64,000 bases of DNA from Megalopta genalis (taxonomy: Eukaryota > Arthropoda > Insecta > Hymenoptera > Halictidae): the NCBI RefSeq assembly GCF_051020955.1, contig NW_027477527.1, forward strand, positions 1 through 64,000, in the 5' to 3' direction. The notes beneath the pieces are model-generated. The model saw only the letters and a program-made list of their open reading frames with translations, did no database searches and was not told the origin of the DNA. Every line of letters begins with the position of its first letter. Within the stretch, counting starts at the first letter, position 1. Below, one piece after another: positions 14,400 to 28,591 of this stretch. The translations under genes and the position numbers were made by a program.

Positions 14400-17170
14400 T
14401 AAATTCGCATTGATTTGAATCTAAATCATGTGTTTCGCATGGATTTTAAGCTAACTCGTTTATTTTGCATACTGTTGAAGCTAAATCATGTAATCACAAG
14501 TATTTGCAGCTAAACCATTTGCTTCGCATGGATTCGAAGATCAGCTTTCTACTTCGCATTGATTTGAGGCTAAATCATGTGTTTCGCTTGGTTTGAAGCT
14601 AACTCGTTTTTTTTGGCATGCAGTTGTAGCTAAATCATGTATATCACAAGTATTTGAAGCTAAAACCATTTGTTTCGCATGGATTCGAAGATGAGCCTTC
14701 TACTTCGCATTGATTTTAATCTAAATCATGTGTTTCGCATGGATTTAAAGCTAACTCGTTTGTTTCGCATGCAGTTGAAGCTGAATCATGTATATCACAA
14801 GTATTTGAAGCTAAACTATTCGTTTCGCATGGTTTCGAAGATAAGTCTTCCACTTCGCATTGATTTGATGCAAAATCATGTGTTTCGCAAGGATTTGAAG
14901 CTAACTCGTTTGTTTCGCAGGCTGTGAAGCTAACTCAAGTGTATCAAAAGTATTTGAAGGCTAAACCATTTGCTTCGCATGGATTCGAAGATCAGCCTTC
15001 TACTTCGCATGATTTGATGCTAAATCATGTGTTTCGCATGGATTTGAAGCTAACTCGTATTTGTTTCGCATGCTGTTGAAGCTAAATCATGTATATCACA
15101 AGTATTTGAAGCTATATCATACGTTTCGCATGGATTCAAGATAACCCTTCTAATTCGCATTGATTTGAATCTAAATCATGTGTTTCGCATGGATTTGAAG
15201 CTAACTCGTTTATTTTGCATACTGTTGAAGCTAAATCATGTAATCACAAGTATTTGCAGCTAAACCATTTGCTTCGCATGGATTCGAAGATCAGCTTTCT
15301 ATTTCGCATTGATTTGAAGCTAAATCATGTGTTCCGCATGGATTTTAAGCTAACTCGTTTGTTTCGCATGCAGTGAAGCTAAATCATGTATATCACAAGT
15401 ATTTGAAGCTAAACCATTTGTTTCGCATGGATTCGAAAATAAGCCTTCTACTCGCATTGATTTTAATCTAAATCATGTGTTTCGCATGGATTTGAAGCTA
15501 ACTCGTTTGTTCGCATTGCTGTTGAAGCTAAATCATGTATATCACAAGTATTTGAAGCTATATCATACGTTTCGCATGCATTCCAAGATAACACTTCTAA
15601 TTCGCATTGATTTGAAGATAAATCATGTGTTTCGCTTGGATTTGAAGCTAGCTCATTTTTTTCGCATGCAGTTGTAGCTAAATCATGTATATCACAACTA
15701 TTTGAAGCTAAACCATTTGTTTCGCATGGATTCGAAGATAAGCCTTCTACTTCGCATTGATTTTAATCTAAATCATGTGTTTCGCATGGATTTGAAGCTA
15801 ATCTCGTTTGTTTCGCATGCTGTTGAAGCTAAATCATGTATATCACAAGTATTGAAGCTATATCATACGTTTCGCATGCATTCCAAGATAACACTTCTAA
15901 TTCGCATTGATTTGAAGATAAATCATGTGTTTCGCTGGATTGAAGCTAGCTCATTTTTTTCGCATGCAGTTGTAGCTAAATCATGTATATCACAACTATT
16001 TGAAGCTAAACCATTTGTTTCGCATGGATTCGAAGATAAGCCTTCTACTTCGCATTGATTTTAATCTAAATCATGTGTTTCGCATGGATTTAAAGCTAAC
16101 TCGTTTGTTTCGCATGCAGTTGAAGCTGAATCATGTATATCACAAGTATTTGAAGCTAAACTATTCGTTTCGCATGCATTCCAAGATAACCCTTCTAATT
16201 CGCATTGATTTGATGCTAAAACATGTGTTTCGCAAGGATTTGAAGCTAACTCGTTTGTTTCGCATGATGTTGAAGCTAACTGAAGTGTATCAAAAGTATT
16301 TGAAGCTAAACCATTTGCTTCGCATGGATTCGAAGATAAGCCTTCTACTTCGCATTGATTTTAATCTAAATCATGTCTTTTCGCATGGATTTAAAGCTAA
16401 CTCGTTTGTTTTGCATGCAGTTGAAGCTGAATCATGTATATCACAAGTATTTGAAGCTAAACTATTCGTTTCGCATGGATCGAAGATAAGTCTTCACTTC
16501 GCATTGATTTGATGCTAAATCATGTGTTTCGCAAGGATTTGAAGCTAACTCGTTTGTTTCGCATGATGTTGAAACTAACTCAAGTGTATCAAAAGTATTT
16601 GAAGCTAAACCATTTGCTTCGCATGGATCGAAAGAAGCCTTCTACTTCGCATTGATTTAATCTAAATCAAGTCTTTCGCATGGATTTAAAGCTAACTCGT
16701 TTTTTCGCATGCAGTTGAAGCTAAATTCTGTATATCACAAGTATTTGAAGCTAAACCATTTGCTTCGCATGGATTCGAAGATCAGCTTTCTACTTCGCAT
16801 TGATTTGATGCTAAATCATGTGTTTCGCATGGATTTGAAGCTAACTCGTCTGTTTCGCATGCTGTTGAAGCTAAATCATGTATACCACAAGTATTTGAAG
16901 CTATATCATACGTTTCGCATGCATTCCAAGATAACCCTTCTAATTCGCATTGATTTGAAGATAAATCATGTGTTTCGCTTGGATTTGAAGCTAACTCGTT
17001 TGTTTCGCATGCTGGTGAAGCTAAATCATGTATATCACAAGTATTTGAAGCTATATCATACGTGTCGCATGGATTCAAGATAACCCTTCTAATTCGCATT
17101 GATTTGAATCTAAATCATGTGTTTCGCATGGATTGAAGCTAACTCGTTTATTTTGCATACTGTTGAAGCT
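14400..17170. repeat. Block E2: second 3-kb copy, dense single-base indels
   Basis: The same HOR order as E1, but with roughly 28 one- or two-base insertions and deletions counted by eye between 14,590 and 17,320 (a few fall just past this block), against about five in 6 kb elsewhere. Examples: GCTGTGAAGC near 14,918, GAAGGCTAAACC near 14,955, CTCGTATTTG near 15,055, TCTACTCGC near 15,450, CGCTGGATTGAAG near 15,935, GGATCGAAAGAAGCC near 16,626. Most fall in or beside short homopolymers. All reading frames are shattered here. The cause is either local decay or an unpolished consensus; I favour the second. Confidence 0.85.
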
Positions 17171-20100
17171 AAATCATGTAATCACAAGTATTTGCAGCTA
17201 TACCATTTGCTTCGCATGGATTCGAAGATCAGCTTTTCTACTTCGCATGATTTGAAGCTAAATCCATGTGTTCCGACATGGATTTTAAGCTAACTCGTTT
17301 GTTTCGCATGCAGTTGAGCTAAATCATGTATATCACAAGTATTTGAAGCTTAACCATTTGTTTCGCATGGATTCGAAAATAAGCCTTCTACTTCGCATTG
17401 ATTTTAATCTAAATCATGTGTTTCGCATGGATTTGAAGCTAACTCGTTTGTTTCGCATGCTGTTGAAGCTAAATCATGTATATCACAAGTATTTGAAGCT
17501 ATATCATACGTTTCGCATGCATTCCAAGATAACACTTCTAATTCGCATTGATTTGAAGATAAATCATGTGTTTCGCTTGGATTTGAAGGTAGCTCATTTT
17601 TTTCGCATGCAGTTGAAGCTAAATCATGTATATCACAAGTATTTGAAGCTAAACCATTTGTTTCGCATGGATTCGAAGATAAGCCATCTACTTCGCATTG
17701 ATTTTAATCTAAATCATGTGTTTCGCATGGATTTAAAGCTAACTCGTTTGTTTCGCATGCAGTTGAAGCTGAATCATGTATATCACAAGTATTTGAAGCT
17801 AAACTATTCGTTTCGCATGCATTCCAAGATAACCCTTCTAATTCGCATTGATTTGATGCTAAAACATGTGTTTCGCAAGGATTTGAAGCTAACTCGTTTG
17901 TTTCGCATGATGTTGAAGCTAACTGAAGTGTATCAAAAGTATTTGAAGCTAAACCATTTGCTTCGCATGGATTCGAAGATAAGCCTTCTACTTCGCATTG
18001 ATTTTAATCTAAATCATGTCTTTCGCATGGATTTAAAGCTAACTCGTTTGTTTTGCATGGAGTTGAAGCTGAATCATGTATATCACAAGTATTTGAAGCT
18101 AAACTATTCGTTTCGCATGGATTCGAAGATAAGTCTTCCACTTCGCATTGATTTGATGCTAAATCATGTGTTTCGCAAGGTTATGAAGCTAACTCGTTTG
18201 TTTCGCATGATGTTGAAGCTAACTCAAGTGTATCAAAAGTATTTGAAGCTAAACCATTTGCTTCGCATGGATTCGAAGATAAGCCTTCTACTTCGCATTG
18301 ATTTTAATCTAAATCATGTCTTTCGCATGGATTTAAAGCTAACTCGTTTGTTTCGCATGCAGTTGAAGCTAAATCATGTATATCACAAGTATTTGAAGCT
18401 AAACCATTTGCTTCGCATGGATTCGAAGATCAGCTTTCTACTTCGCATTGATTTGATGCTAAATCATGTGTTTCGCATGGATTTGAAGCTAACTCGTCTG
18501 TTTCGCATGCTGTTGAAGCTAAATCATGTATATCACAAGTATTTGAAGCTATATCATACGTTTCGCATGCATTCCAAGATAAGCCTTCTAATTCGCATTG
18601 ATTTGAATATAAATCATGTGTTTCGCTTGGATTTGAAGCTAGCTCATTTTTTTCGCATGCAGTTGTAGCTAAATCATGTATATCACAAGTATTTGAAGCT
18701 AAACCATTTGTTTCGCATGGATTCGAAGATAAGCCTTCTACTTCGCATTGATTTGAATCTAAATCATGTGTTTCGCATGGATTTAAAGCTAACTCGTTTG
18801 TTTCGCATGCAGTTGAAGCTGAATCATGTATATCACAAGTATTTGAAGCTAAAGTATTCGTTTCGCATGCATTCCAAGATAACCCTTCTAATTCGCATTG
18901 ATTTGATGCTAAAACATGTGTTTCGCAAGGATTTGAAGCTAACTCGTTTGTTTCGCATGATGTTGAAGCTAACTGAAGTGTATCAAAAGTATTTGAAGCT
19001 AAACCATTTGCTTCGCATGGGTTCGAAGATAAGCCTTCTACTTCGCATTGATTTTAATCTAAATCATGTCTTTCGCATGGATTTAAAGCTAACTCGTTTG
19101 TTTTGCATGCAGTTGAAGCTGAATCATGTATATCACAAGTATTTGAAGCTAAACTATTCGTTTCGCATGGATTCGAAGATAAGCCTTCCACTTCGCATTG
19201 ATTTGATGCTAAATCATGTGTTCCGCATGGATTTTAAGCTAACTCGTTTGTTTCGCATGCAGTTGAAGCTAAATCATGTATATCACAAGTATTTGAAGCT
19301 AAACCATTTGCTTCGCATGGATTCGAAGATCAGCTTTCTACTTCGCATTGATTTGATGCTAAATCATGTGTTTCGCATGGATTTGAAGCTAACTCGTCTG
19401 TTTCGCATGCTGTTGAAGCTAAATCATGTATACCACAAGTATTTGAAGCTGTATCATACGTTTCGCATGCATTCCAAGATAACCCTTCTAATTCGCATTG
19501 ATTTGAAGATAAATCATGTGTTTCGCTTGGATTTGAAGCTAACTCGTTTGTTTCGCATGCTGTTGAAGCTAAATCATGTATATCACAAGTATTTGAAGCT
19601 ATATCATACGTTTCGCATGGATTCCAAGATAACCCTTCTAAATCGCATTGATTTGAATCTAAATCATGTGTTTCGCATGGATTTGAAGCTAACTCGTTTG
19701 TTTCGCATGCTGTTGAAGCTAAATCATGTATATCACAAGTATTTGCAGCTAAACCATTTGTTACGCATGGATTCGAAGATCAGCCTTCTACTTCGCATTG
19801 ATTTGATGCTAAATCATGTGTTTCGAATGGATTTGAAGCTAACTCGTTTGTTTCGCATGATGTTGAAGCTAACTGAAGTGTATCAAAAGTATTTGAAGCT
19901 AAACCATTTGCTTCGCATGGATTCGAAGATAAGCCTTCTACTTCGCATTGATTTTAATCTAAATCATGTCTTTCGCATGGATTTAAAGCTAACTCGTTTG
20001 TTTTGCATGCAGTTGAAGCTGAATCATGTATATCACAAGTATTTGAAGCTAAACCATTTGCTTCGCATGGATTCGAAGATAAGCCTTCTACTTCGCATTG

Positions 20101-22323
20101 ATTTGAAGCTAAATCATGTGTTTCGCATGGATTTAAAGCTAACTCGTTTGTTTCGCATGCAGTTGAAGCTAAATCATGTATATCACAAGTATTTGAAGCT
20201 AAACCATTTGCTTCGCATGGATTCGAAGATCAGCTTTCTACTTCGCATTGATTTGATGCTAAATCATGTGTTTCGCATGGATTTGAAGCTAACTCGTCTG
20301 TTTCGCATGCTGTTGAAGCTAAATCATGTATATCACAAGTATTTGTAGCTATATCATACGTTTCGCATGGATTCCAAGACAACCCTTCTAATTCGCATTG
20401 ATTTGAAGCTAAATCATGTGTTTCGCATGGATTTAACGCTAACTCGTTTGTTTCGCATGCAGTTGAAGCTGAATCATGTATATCACAAGTATTTGAAGCT
20501 AAACTATTCGTTTCGCATGGATTCGAAGATAAGTCTTCCACTTCGCATTGATTTGATGCTAAATCATGTGTTTCGCAAGGATTTGAAGCTAACTCGTTTG
20601 TTTCGCATGATGTTGAAGCTAACTTAAGTGTATCAAAAGTATTTGAAGCTAAACCATTTGCTTCGCATGGATTCGAAGATAAGCCTTCTACTTCGCATTG
20701 ATTTTAATCTAAATCATGTCTTTCGCATGGATTTAAAGCTAACTCGTTTGTTTCGCATGCAGTTGAAGCTAAATCATGTATATCACAAGTATTTGAAGCT
20801 AAACCATTTGCTTCGCATGGATTTGAAGATCAGCTTTCTACTTTGCATTGATTTGTTGCTAAATCATGTGTTTCGCATGGATTTGAAGCTAACTCGTCTG
20901 TTTCGCATGCTGTTGAAGCTAAATCATGTATACCACAAGTATTTGAAGCTATATCATACGTTTCGCATGCTTTCCAAGATAACCCTTCTAATTCGCATTG
21001 ATTTGAAGATAAATCATGTGTTTCGCTTGGATTTGAAGCTAACTCGTTTGTTTCGCATGCTGTTGAAGCTAAATCATGTATATCACAAGTATTTGAAGCT
21101 ATATCATACGTTTCGCATGGATTCCAAGATAACCCTTCTAAATCGCATTGATTTGAATCTAAATCATGTGTTTCGCATGGATTTGAAGCTAACTCGTTTG
21201 TTTCGCATGCTGTTGAAGCTAAATCATGTATATCACAAGTATTTGCAGCTAAACCATTTGTTACGCATGGATTCGAAGATCAGCCTTCTACTTCGCATTG
21301 ATTTGATGCTAAATCATGTGTTTCGAATGGATTTGAAGCTAACTCGTTTGTTTCGCATGATGTTGAAGCTAACTGAAGTGTATCAAAAGTATTTGAAGCT
21401 AAACCATTTGCTTCGCATGGATTCGAAGATAAGCCTTCTACTTCGCATTGATTTGAAGCTAAATCATGTGTTTCGCATGGATTTGAAGCTAACTCGTTTT
21501 TTCGCATGCTGTTGAAGCTAAATCATGTATATCACAAGTATTTGTAGCTATATCATACGTTTCGCATGGATTCCAAGACAACCCTTCTAATTCGCATTGA
21601 TTTGAAGCTAAATCATGTGTTTCGCATGGATCTAACGCTAACTCGTTTGTATCGCATGCAGTTGAAGCTGAATCATGCATATCACAAGTATTTGAAGCTA
21701 AACTATTCGTTTCGCATGGATTCGAAGATAAGTTTTCCACTTCGCATTGATTTGATGCTAAATCATGTGTTTCGCAAGGATTTGAAGCTAACTCGTTTGT
21801 TTCGCATGATGTTGAAGCTAACTCAAGTGTATCAAAAGTATTTGAAGCTAAACCATTTGCTTCGCATGGATTCGAAGATAAGCCTTCTACTTCGCATTGA
21901 TTTTAATCTAAATCATGTCTTTCGCATGGATTTAAAGCTAACTCGTTTGTTTCGAATGCAGTTGAAGCTGAATCATGTATATCACAAGTATTTGAAGCTA
22001 AACCATTTGCTTCGCATGGATTCGAAGATCAGCCTTCTACTTCGCATTGATTTGATGTTAAATCATGTGTTTCGCATGGATTTGAAGCTAACTCGTCTGT
22101 TTCGCATGCTGTTGAAGCTAAATCATGTATATCACAAGTATTTGAAGCTATATCATACGTTTCGCATGCATTCCAAGATAACCCTTCTAATTCGCATTGA
22201 TTTGAAGATAAATCATGTGTTTCGCTTGGATTTGAAGCTAACTCGTTTGTTTCGCATCCTGTTGAAGCTAAATCAAGTGTATCAAAAGTATTTGAAGCTA
22301 AACCATTTGCTTCGCATGGATTC
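17171..22323. repeat. Block E3: HORs with a 900-bp super-period
   Basis: About 34 HORs. The first part repeats the order seen from 12.23 kb onward. From 18.96 kb a set of six HOR variants repeats as a 900-bp unit: the marker GTTGAAGCTAACTGAAGTG starts near 18,962 and again near 19,862, then a 750-bp version leads to a variant (AACTTAAGTG) near 20,612, and the marker recurs near 21,362. Indels become rare again after about 17,330. The right edge is where block A2 begins. No gene is supported. Confidence 0.82.
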
Positions 22324-25300
22324 GAAGATCAGCCTTCTACTTCGCATTGATTTGAAGCTAAATCATGTGTTCCGCATGGATTTTAAGCTAACTCGTTTGT
22401 ATCGCATGCAGTTGAAGCTAAATCATGTATATCACAAGTATTTGAAGCTAAACCATTTGTTTCGCATGGATTCGAAGATAAGCATTCTACTTCGCATTGA
22501 TTTTAATCTAAATCATGTGTTTCGCATGGATTTGAATCTAACTCGTTTGTTTCGGATGCTGTTGAAGCTAAATCATGTATATCACAAGTATTTGAAGCTA
22601 TATCATTTGTTTCGCATGGATTCGACGATAACCCTTCTAATTCGCATTGATTTGAAGCTAAATCATGTGTTTCGCATGGATTTAAAGCTAACTCGTTTGT
22701 TTCGCATGCAGTTGAAGCTGAATCATGTATATCACAAGTATTTGAAGCTAAACTATTCGTTTCGCATGGATTCGAAGATAAGTCTTCCACTTCGCATTGA
22801 TGTGATGCTAAATCATGTGTTTCGCAAGGATTTGAAGCTAACTCGTTTGTTTCGCATGCTGTTAAAGCTAACTCAAGTGTATCAAAAGTATTTGAAGCTA
22901 AACCATTTGCTTCGCATGGATTCGAAGATCAGCCTTCTACTTCGCATTGATTTCATGCTAAATCATGTGTTTCGCATGGATTTGAAGCTAACTCGTTTTT
23001 TTTCGCATGCTGTTGAAGCTAAATTATGTACATCACATGTATTTGAAGCTAAACCATTTCTATCGCATGGAACCGAAGATAAGCCTCCTACTTCGCATTG
23101 ATTTGAAGCTAAATCATGTGTTCGCATGGTTTTGAAGCTAACTCGTTTGATTCGCGAGCAGTTGAAGCTAAATCAAGTGTATCACAAGTATTTGAAGCTA
23201 GACCATTTGCTTCGCATGGATTCGAAGATCAGCCTTCTACTTCGCATTGATTTGAAGCTAAATCATGTGTTTCGCATGGATTTGAAGCTAACTCGTTTGT
23301 TTCGGATGCTGTTGAAGGTAAATCATGTATATCACACGTATTTGAAGCTATATCATTTGTTTCGCATGGATTCGAAGATAACCCTTCTAATTCGCATTGA
23401 TTTGAGGCTAAATCAGGTGTTTCGCTTGGATTTGAAGCTAACTCGTTTTTTTCGCTAGTAGTTGAAGCTAAATCATGCATATCACAAGTATTTGATGCTA
23501 AACCATTTGGTTCGCATTTATTCGAAGCTAAGCCATCTACTTCGCATTGATTTGAGGCTAAATCATGTGTTTCGCTTGGTTTTGAAGCTAACTCGTTTTT
23601 TTCGCATGCTGTTGTAGCTAAATCATGTATATCACAAGTATTTGAAGCTAAACCATTTGTATCGCATGGGATCGAAGATAAGCCTCCTACTCCGCATTGA
23701 TGTGAAGCTAAATCATGTGTTTCGCATGGATTTGAAGCTAACTCGTTTGTTTCGCATGCTGTTGAAGCTAAATCATATATATCACAAGTATTTGAAGCTA
23801 AACCATTTGTTCCGCATTTATTCGAAGCTAAGCCTTCTACTTCCCATTGATTTGAGGCTAAATCATGTGTTTCGCTTGGTTTTGAAGCTAACTCTTTTTT
23901 TTCGCACGCAGTTGTAGCTAAATCATGTATATCACAAGCATTTGAAGCTAACCCATTTGTTTCGCATGGATTCGAAGATAAGCCTTCTACTTCGCATTGA
24001 TTTTAATCTAAATCATGTGTTTCGCATGGATTTAAAGCTAACTCGTTTGTTTCGCATGCAGTTGAAGCTGAATCATGTATATCAAAAGTATTTGAAGCTA
24101 AACCATTTGCTTCGCATGGATTCGAAGATCAGCTTTCTACTTCGCATTGATTTGAAGCTAAATCATGTGTTCCGCATGGATTTTAAGCTAACTCGTTTGT
24201 TTCGCATGCAGTTGAATCTAAATCATGTATATCACAAGGATTTGAAGCTAAACCATTTGTTTCGCATGGATTCGAAAATAAGCCTTCTACTTCGCATTGA
24301 TTTTAATCTAAATCACGTGTTTCGCATGGATTAGCAGCTAACTCGTTTGTTTCGCATGCAGTTGAAGCTAAATCATGTATATCACAAGTATTTGAAGCTA
24401 AACCATTTGCTTCGCATGGATTCGAAGATCAGCCTTCTACTTCGCATTGATTTGATGTTAAATCATGTGTTTCGCATGGATTTGAAGCTAACTCGTCTGT
24501 TTCGCATGCTGTTGAAGCTAAATCATGTATATCACAAGTATTTGAAGCTATATCATACGTTTCGCATGCATTCCAAGATAACCCTTCTAATTCGCATTGA
24601 TTTGATGCTAAAACATGTGTTTCGCAAGGATTTGTAGCTAACTCGTTTGTTTCGCATGATGTTGAAGCTAACTGAAGTGTATCAAAAGTATTTGAAGCTA
24701 AACCATTTGCTTCGCATGGATTCGAAGATAAGCCTTCTACTTCGCATTGATTTTAATCTAAATCATGTCTTTCGCATGGATTTAAAGCTAACTCGTTTGT
24801 TTTGCATGCAGTTGAAGCTGAATCATGTATATCACAAGTATTTGAAGCTAAACTATTCGTTTCGCATGGAATCGAAGATAAGCCTTCCACTTCGCATTGA
24901 TTTGATGCTAAATCATGTGTTCCGCATGGATTTTAAGCTAACTCGTTTGTTTCGCATGCAGTTGAAGCTAAATCATGTATATCACAAGTATTTGAAGCTA
25001 AACCATTTGCTTCGCATGGATTCGAAGATCAGCTTTCTACTTCGCATTGATTTGATGCTAAATCATGTGTTTCGCATGGATTTGAAGCTAACTCGTCTGT
25101 TTCGCATGCTGTTGAAGCTAAATCATGTATACCACAAGTATTTGAAGCTATATGATACGTTTCGCATGCATTCCAAGATAACCCTTCTAATTCGCATTGA
25201 TTTGAAGATAAATCATGTGTTTCGCTTGGATTTGAAGCTAACTCGTTTGTTTCGCATGCTGTTGAAGCTAAATCATGTATATCACAAGTATTTGAAGCTA

Positions 25301-28300
25301 TATCATACGTTTCGCATGGATTCCAAGACAACCCTTCTAAATCGCATTGATTTGAATCTAAATCATGTGTTTCGCATGGATTTGAAGCTAACTCGTTTGT
25401 TTCGCATGCTGTTGAAGCTAAATCATGTATATCACAAGTATTTGCAGCTAAACCATTTGTTACGCATGGATTCGAAGATCAGCCTTCTACTTCGCATTGA
25501 TTTGATGCTAAATCATGTGTTTCGAATGGATTTGAAGCTAACTCGTTTGTTTCGCATGCTGTTGAAGCTAACTGAAGTGTATCAAAAGTATTTGAAGCTA
25601 AACCATTTGCTTCGCATGGATTCGAAGATAAGCCTTCTACTTCGCATTGATTTTAATCTAAATCATGTCTTTCGCATGGATTTAAAGCTAACTCGTTTGT
25701 TTTGCATGCAGTTGAAGCTGAATCATGTATATCACAAGTATTTGAAGCTAAACTATTCGTTTCGCATGGATTCGAAGATAAGCCTTCCACTTCGCATTGA
25801 TTTGATGCTAAATCATGTGTTCCGCATGGATTTTAAGCTAACTCGTTTGTTTCGCATGCAGTTGAAGCTAAATCATGTATATCACAAGTATTTGAAGCTA
25901 AACCATTTGCTTCGCATGGATTCGAAGATCAGCTTTCTACTTCGCATTGATTTGATGCTAAATCATGTGTTTCGCATGGATTTGAAGCTAACTCGTCTGT
26001 TTCGCATGCTGTTGAAGCTAAATCATGTATACCACAAGTATTTGAAGCTATATCATACGTTTCGCATGCATTCCAAGATAACCCTTCTAATTCGCATTGA
26101 TTTGAAGATAAATCATGTGTTTCGCTTGGATTTGAAGCTAACTCGTTTGTTTCGCATGCTGTTGAAGCTAAATCATGTATATCACAAGTATTTGAAGCTA
26201 TATCATACGTTTCGCATGGATTCCAAGATAACCCTTCTAAATCGCATTGATTTGAATCTAAATCATGTGTTTCGCATGGATTTGAAGCTAACTCGTTTGT
26301 TTCGCATGCTGTTGAAGCTAAATCATGTATATCACAAGTATTTGCAGCTAAACCATTTGTTACGCATGGATTCGAAGATCAGCCTTCTACTTCGCATTGA
26401 TTTGATGCTAAATCATGTGTTTCGCATGGATTTGAAGCTAACTCGTTTGTTTCGCATGCTGTTGAAGCTAAATCAAGTGTATCAAAAGTATTTGAAGCTA
26501 AACCATTTGCTTCGCATGGATTCGAAGATCAGCTTTCTACTTCGCATTGATTTGAAGCTAAATCATGTGTTCCGCATGGATTTTAAGCTAACTCGTTTGT
26601 TTCGCATGCAGTTGAAGCTAAATCATGTATATCACAATTATTTGAAGCTAAACCATTTGATTCGCATGGATCCGAAAATAAGCCTTCTACTTCGCATTGA
26701 TTTTAATCTAAATCATGTGTTTCGCATGGATTAGCAGCTAACTCGTTTGTTTCGCATGCAGTTGAAGCTAAATCATGTATATCACAAGTATTTGCAGCTA
26801 AACCATTTGTTACGCATGGATTCGAAGATCAGCCTTCTACTTCGCATTGATTTGATGCTAAATCATGTGTTTCGCATGGATTTGAAGATAACTCGTTTGT
26901 TTCGCATGCCGTTGAAGCTAAATCATGTATATCACAAGTATTTGAAGCTAAACCATTTGTTACGCATAGGATCGAATGTAAGCCTCCTACTTCGCATTGA
27001 TTTTAAGCTAAATCATGTGTTTCGCATGGATTTGAAGCTATCTCGTTCGTTTCGCATGCTGTTGAAGCTAAATCATATATATCACAAGTATTTGAAGCTA
27101 AACCATTTGTTTCGCATTTATTCGGAGCTAAGCCTTCTACTTCGCATTGATTTGAAGCTAAATCATGTGTTTCGCTTGGATTTGAAGATAACTCGTTTTT
27201 CTCGCATGCTGTTGAAGCTAAATCATGTATATCACAAGTATTTGAAGCTATATCATACGTTTCACATGGATTCCAAGACAACCCTTCTAATTCGCATTGA
27301 TTTCAAGCTAAATCATGTGTATCGCATGGATTTGAAGCTAACTCGTTTGTTTCGCATGCTGTTGAAGCTAAATCATGTATATCACAAGTATTTGAAGTTA
27401 AACCATTTGTTACGCATGGATTCGAAGATCAGCCTTCTACTTAGCATTGATTTGATGCTAAATCATGTGTTTCGCATGGATTTGAAGCTAACTCGTTTGT
27501 TCCGCATGCTGTTGAAGCTAAATCATGTATATCACAAGTATTTGAAGCTAAACCATTTGTTTCGCATGGATTCGAAGATAAGCCTCCTACTTCGCATTGA
27601 TTTGAAGCTAAATCATGTGTTTCGCGTGGATTTGAAGCTAACTCGTTTGTTTCGCATGCAGTTGAAGCTGAACCATGTATATCACTAGTATTTGAAGCTA
27701 AACTATTCGTTTCGCATGGATTCGAAGGTAAGCCTTCCACTTCACATTGATTTGAAGCTAAATCATGTCTTTCGCATAGATTTGAAGTTAACTCGTTTGT
27801 TTCGCATGCAGTTGAAGCTAAATCATGTATATCACAAGTATTTGCAGCTAAACCATTTGTTTCGCATGGATTCGAAGATAACCCTTCTACTTCGCATTGA
27901 TTTGAAGTTAAATCATGTGTTTCGCATGGATTTGAATCTAACTCGTTTATTTCGCATGCTGTTGAAGCTAAATGATGTATATCGCAAGTATATGAAGCTA
28001 ATCCAATTGTTTCGCATGGATTCGATCATAAGCCTTCTACTTCGCATTGATTTGAAGCTAAATCATGTGTTTCACATGGATTTGAATCTAGCTCGTTTGT
28101 TTCGCATGCTGTTGAAGCTACATCGTGTATATCACAAGTATTTGAAGCTATATCATATGTTTCGCATGGATTCGAAGATAAGCCTCCTACTTCGCATTGA
28201 TTTGAAGATAAATCATGTGTTTCGCATGGATTTGAAGCTAACTCGTTTGTTTCGCATGCTGTTGGAACTAAATCATGTATATCACAAGTATTTGAAGCTA

Positions 28301-28591
28301 TATCATTTGTTTCGCATTTATTCGAAGATAAGCCTTCTACTTCGCATTGATTTTAATCTAAATCATGTGTTTCGCATGGATTTGAAGCTAACTCGTTTGT
28401 TTCGCATGCTGTTGAAGTTAAATCATGTATATCACAAGTATTTGAAGCTATATCATATGTTTCGCATGGATTCGAAGATAAGCCACCTACTTCGCATTGA
28501 TTTTAAGATAAATCATGTGTTTCGCATGGATTTGAAGCTAACTCGTTTGTTTCGCATGCTGTTGAAGCTAAATCATGTATATCACAAGTAT
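22324..28591. repeat. Block A2: right copy of the 6.1-kb duplication
   Basis: Near-identical to 1-6,113. It retains a base at each of the five places where A1 lost one, so it keeps reading frames open longer. It contains two tandem 900-bp super-HORs, 24,661-25,560 and 25,561-26,460, each starting at GTTGAAGCTAACTGAAGTG. A private 150-bp insertion relative to A1 lies at about 27,001-27,150. Confidence 0.9.
24647..26734 (+). other. Longest open frame (695 codons), not called a gene
   Basis: This is the longest stop-free stretch in the window, in frame A. It reads decapeptides such as KLNHVFRMDL, KLTRLFRMLL, KLNHVYHKYL and KISLLLRIDL, about 70 in a row. It is rich in Leu, Lys, Arg, His and Met, has no signal peptide or recognisable domain, and is bounded by ordinary satellite on both sides. 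Its left limit is a TAG created by GGATTTGTAGCT and its right limit a TAG in GGATTAGCAGC, both single-base variants within repeat units. In block A1 the equivalent stretch is broken by a one-base deletion. A stop-free repeat unit whose length is a multiple of three produces such frames automatically, so length is not evidence of coding. I see no promoter or terminator. A transcribed micro-repeat peptide cannot be excluded. Confidence 0.3.
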
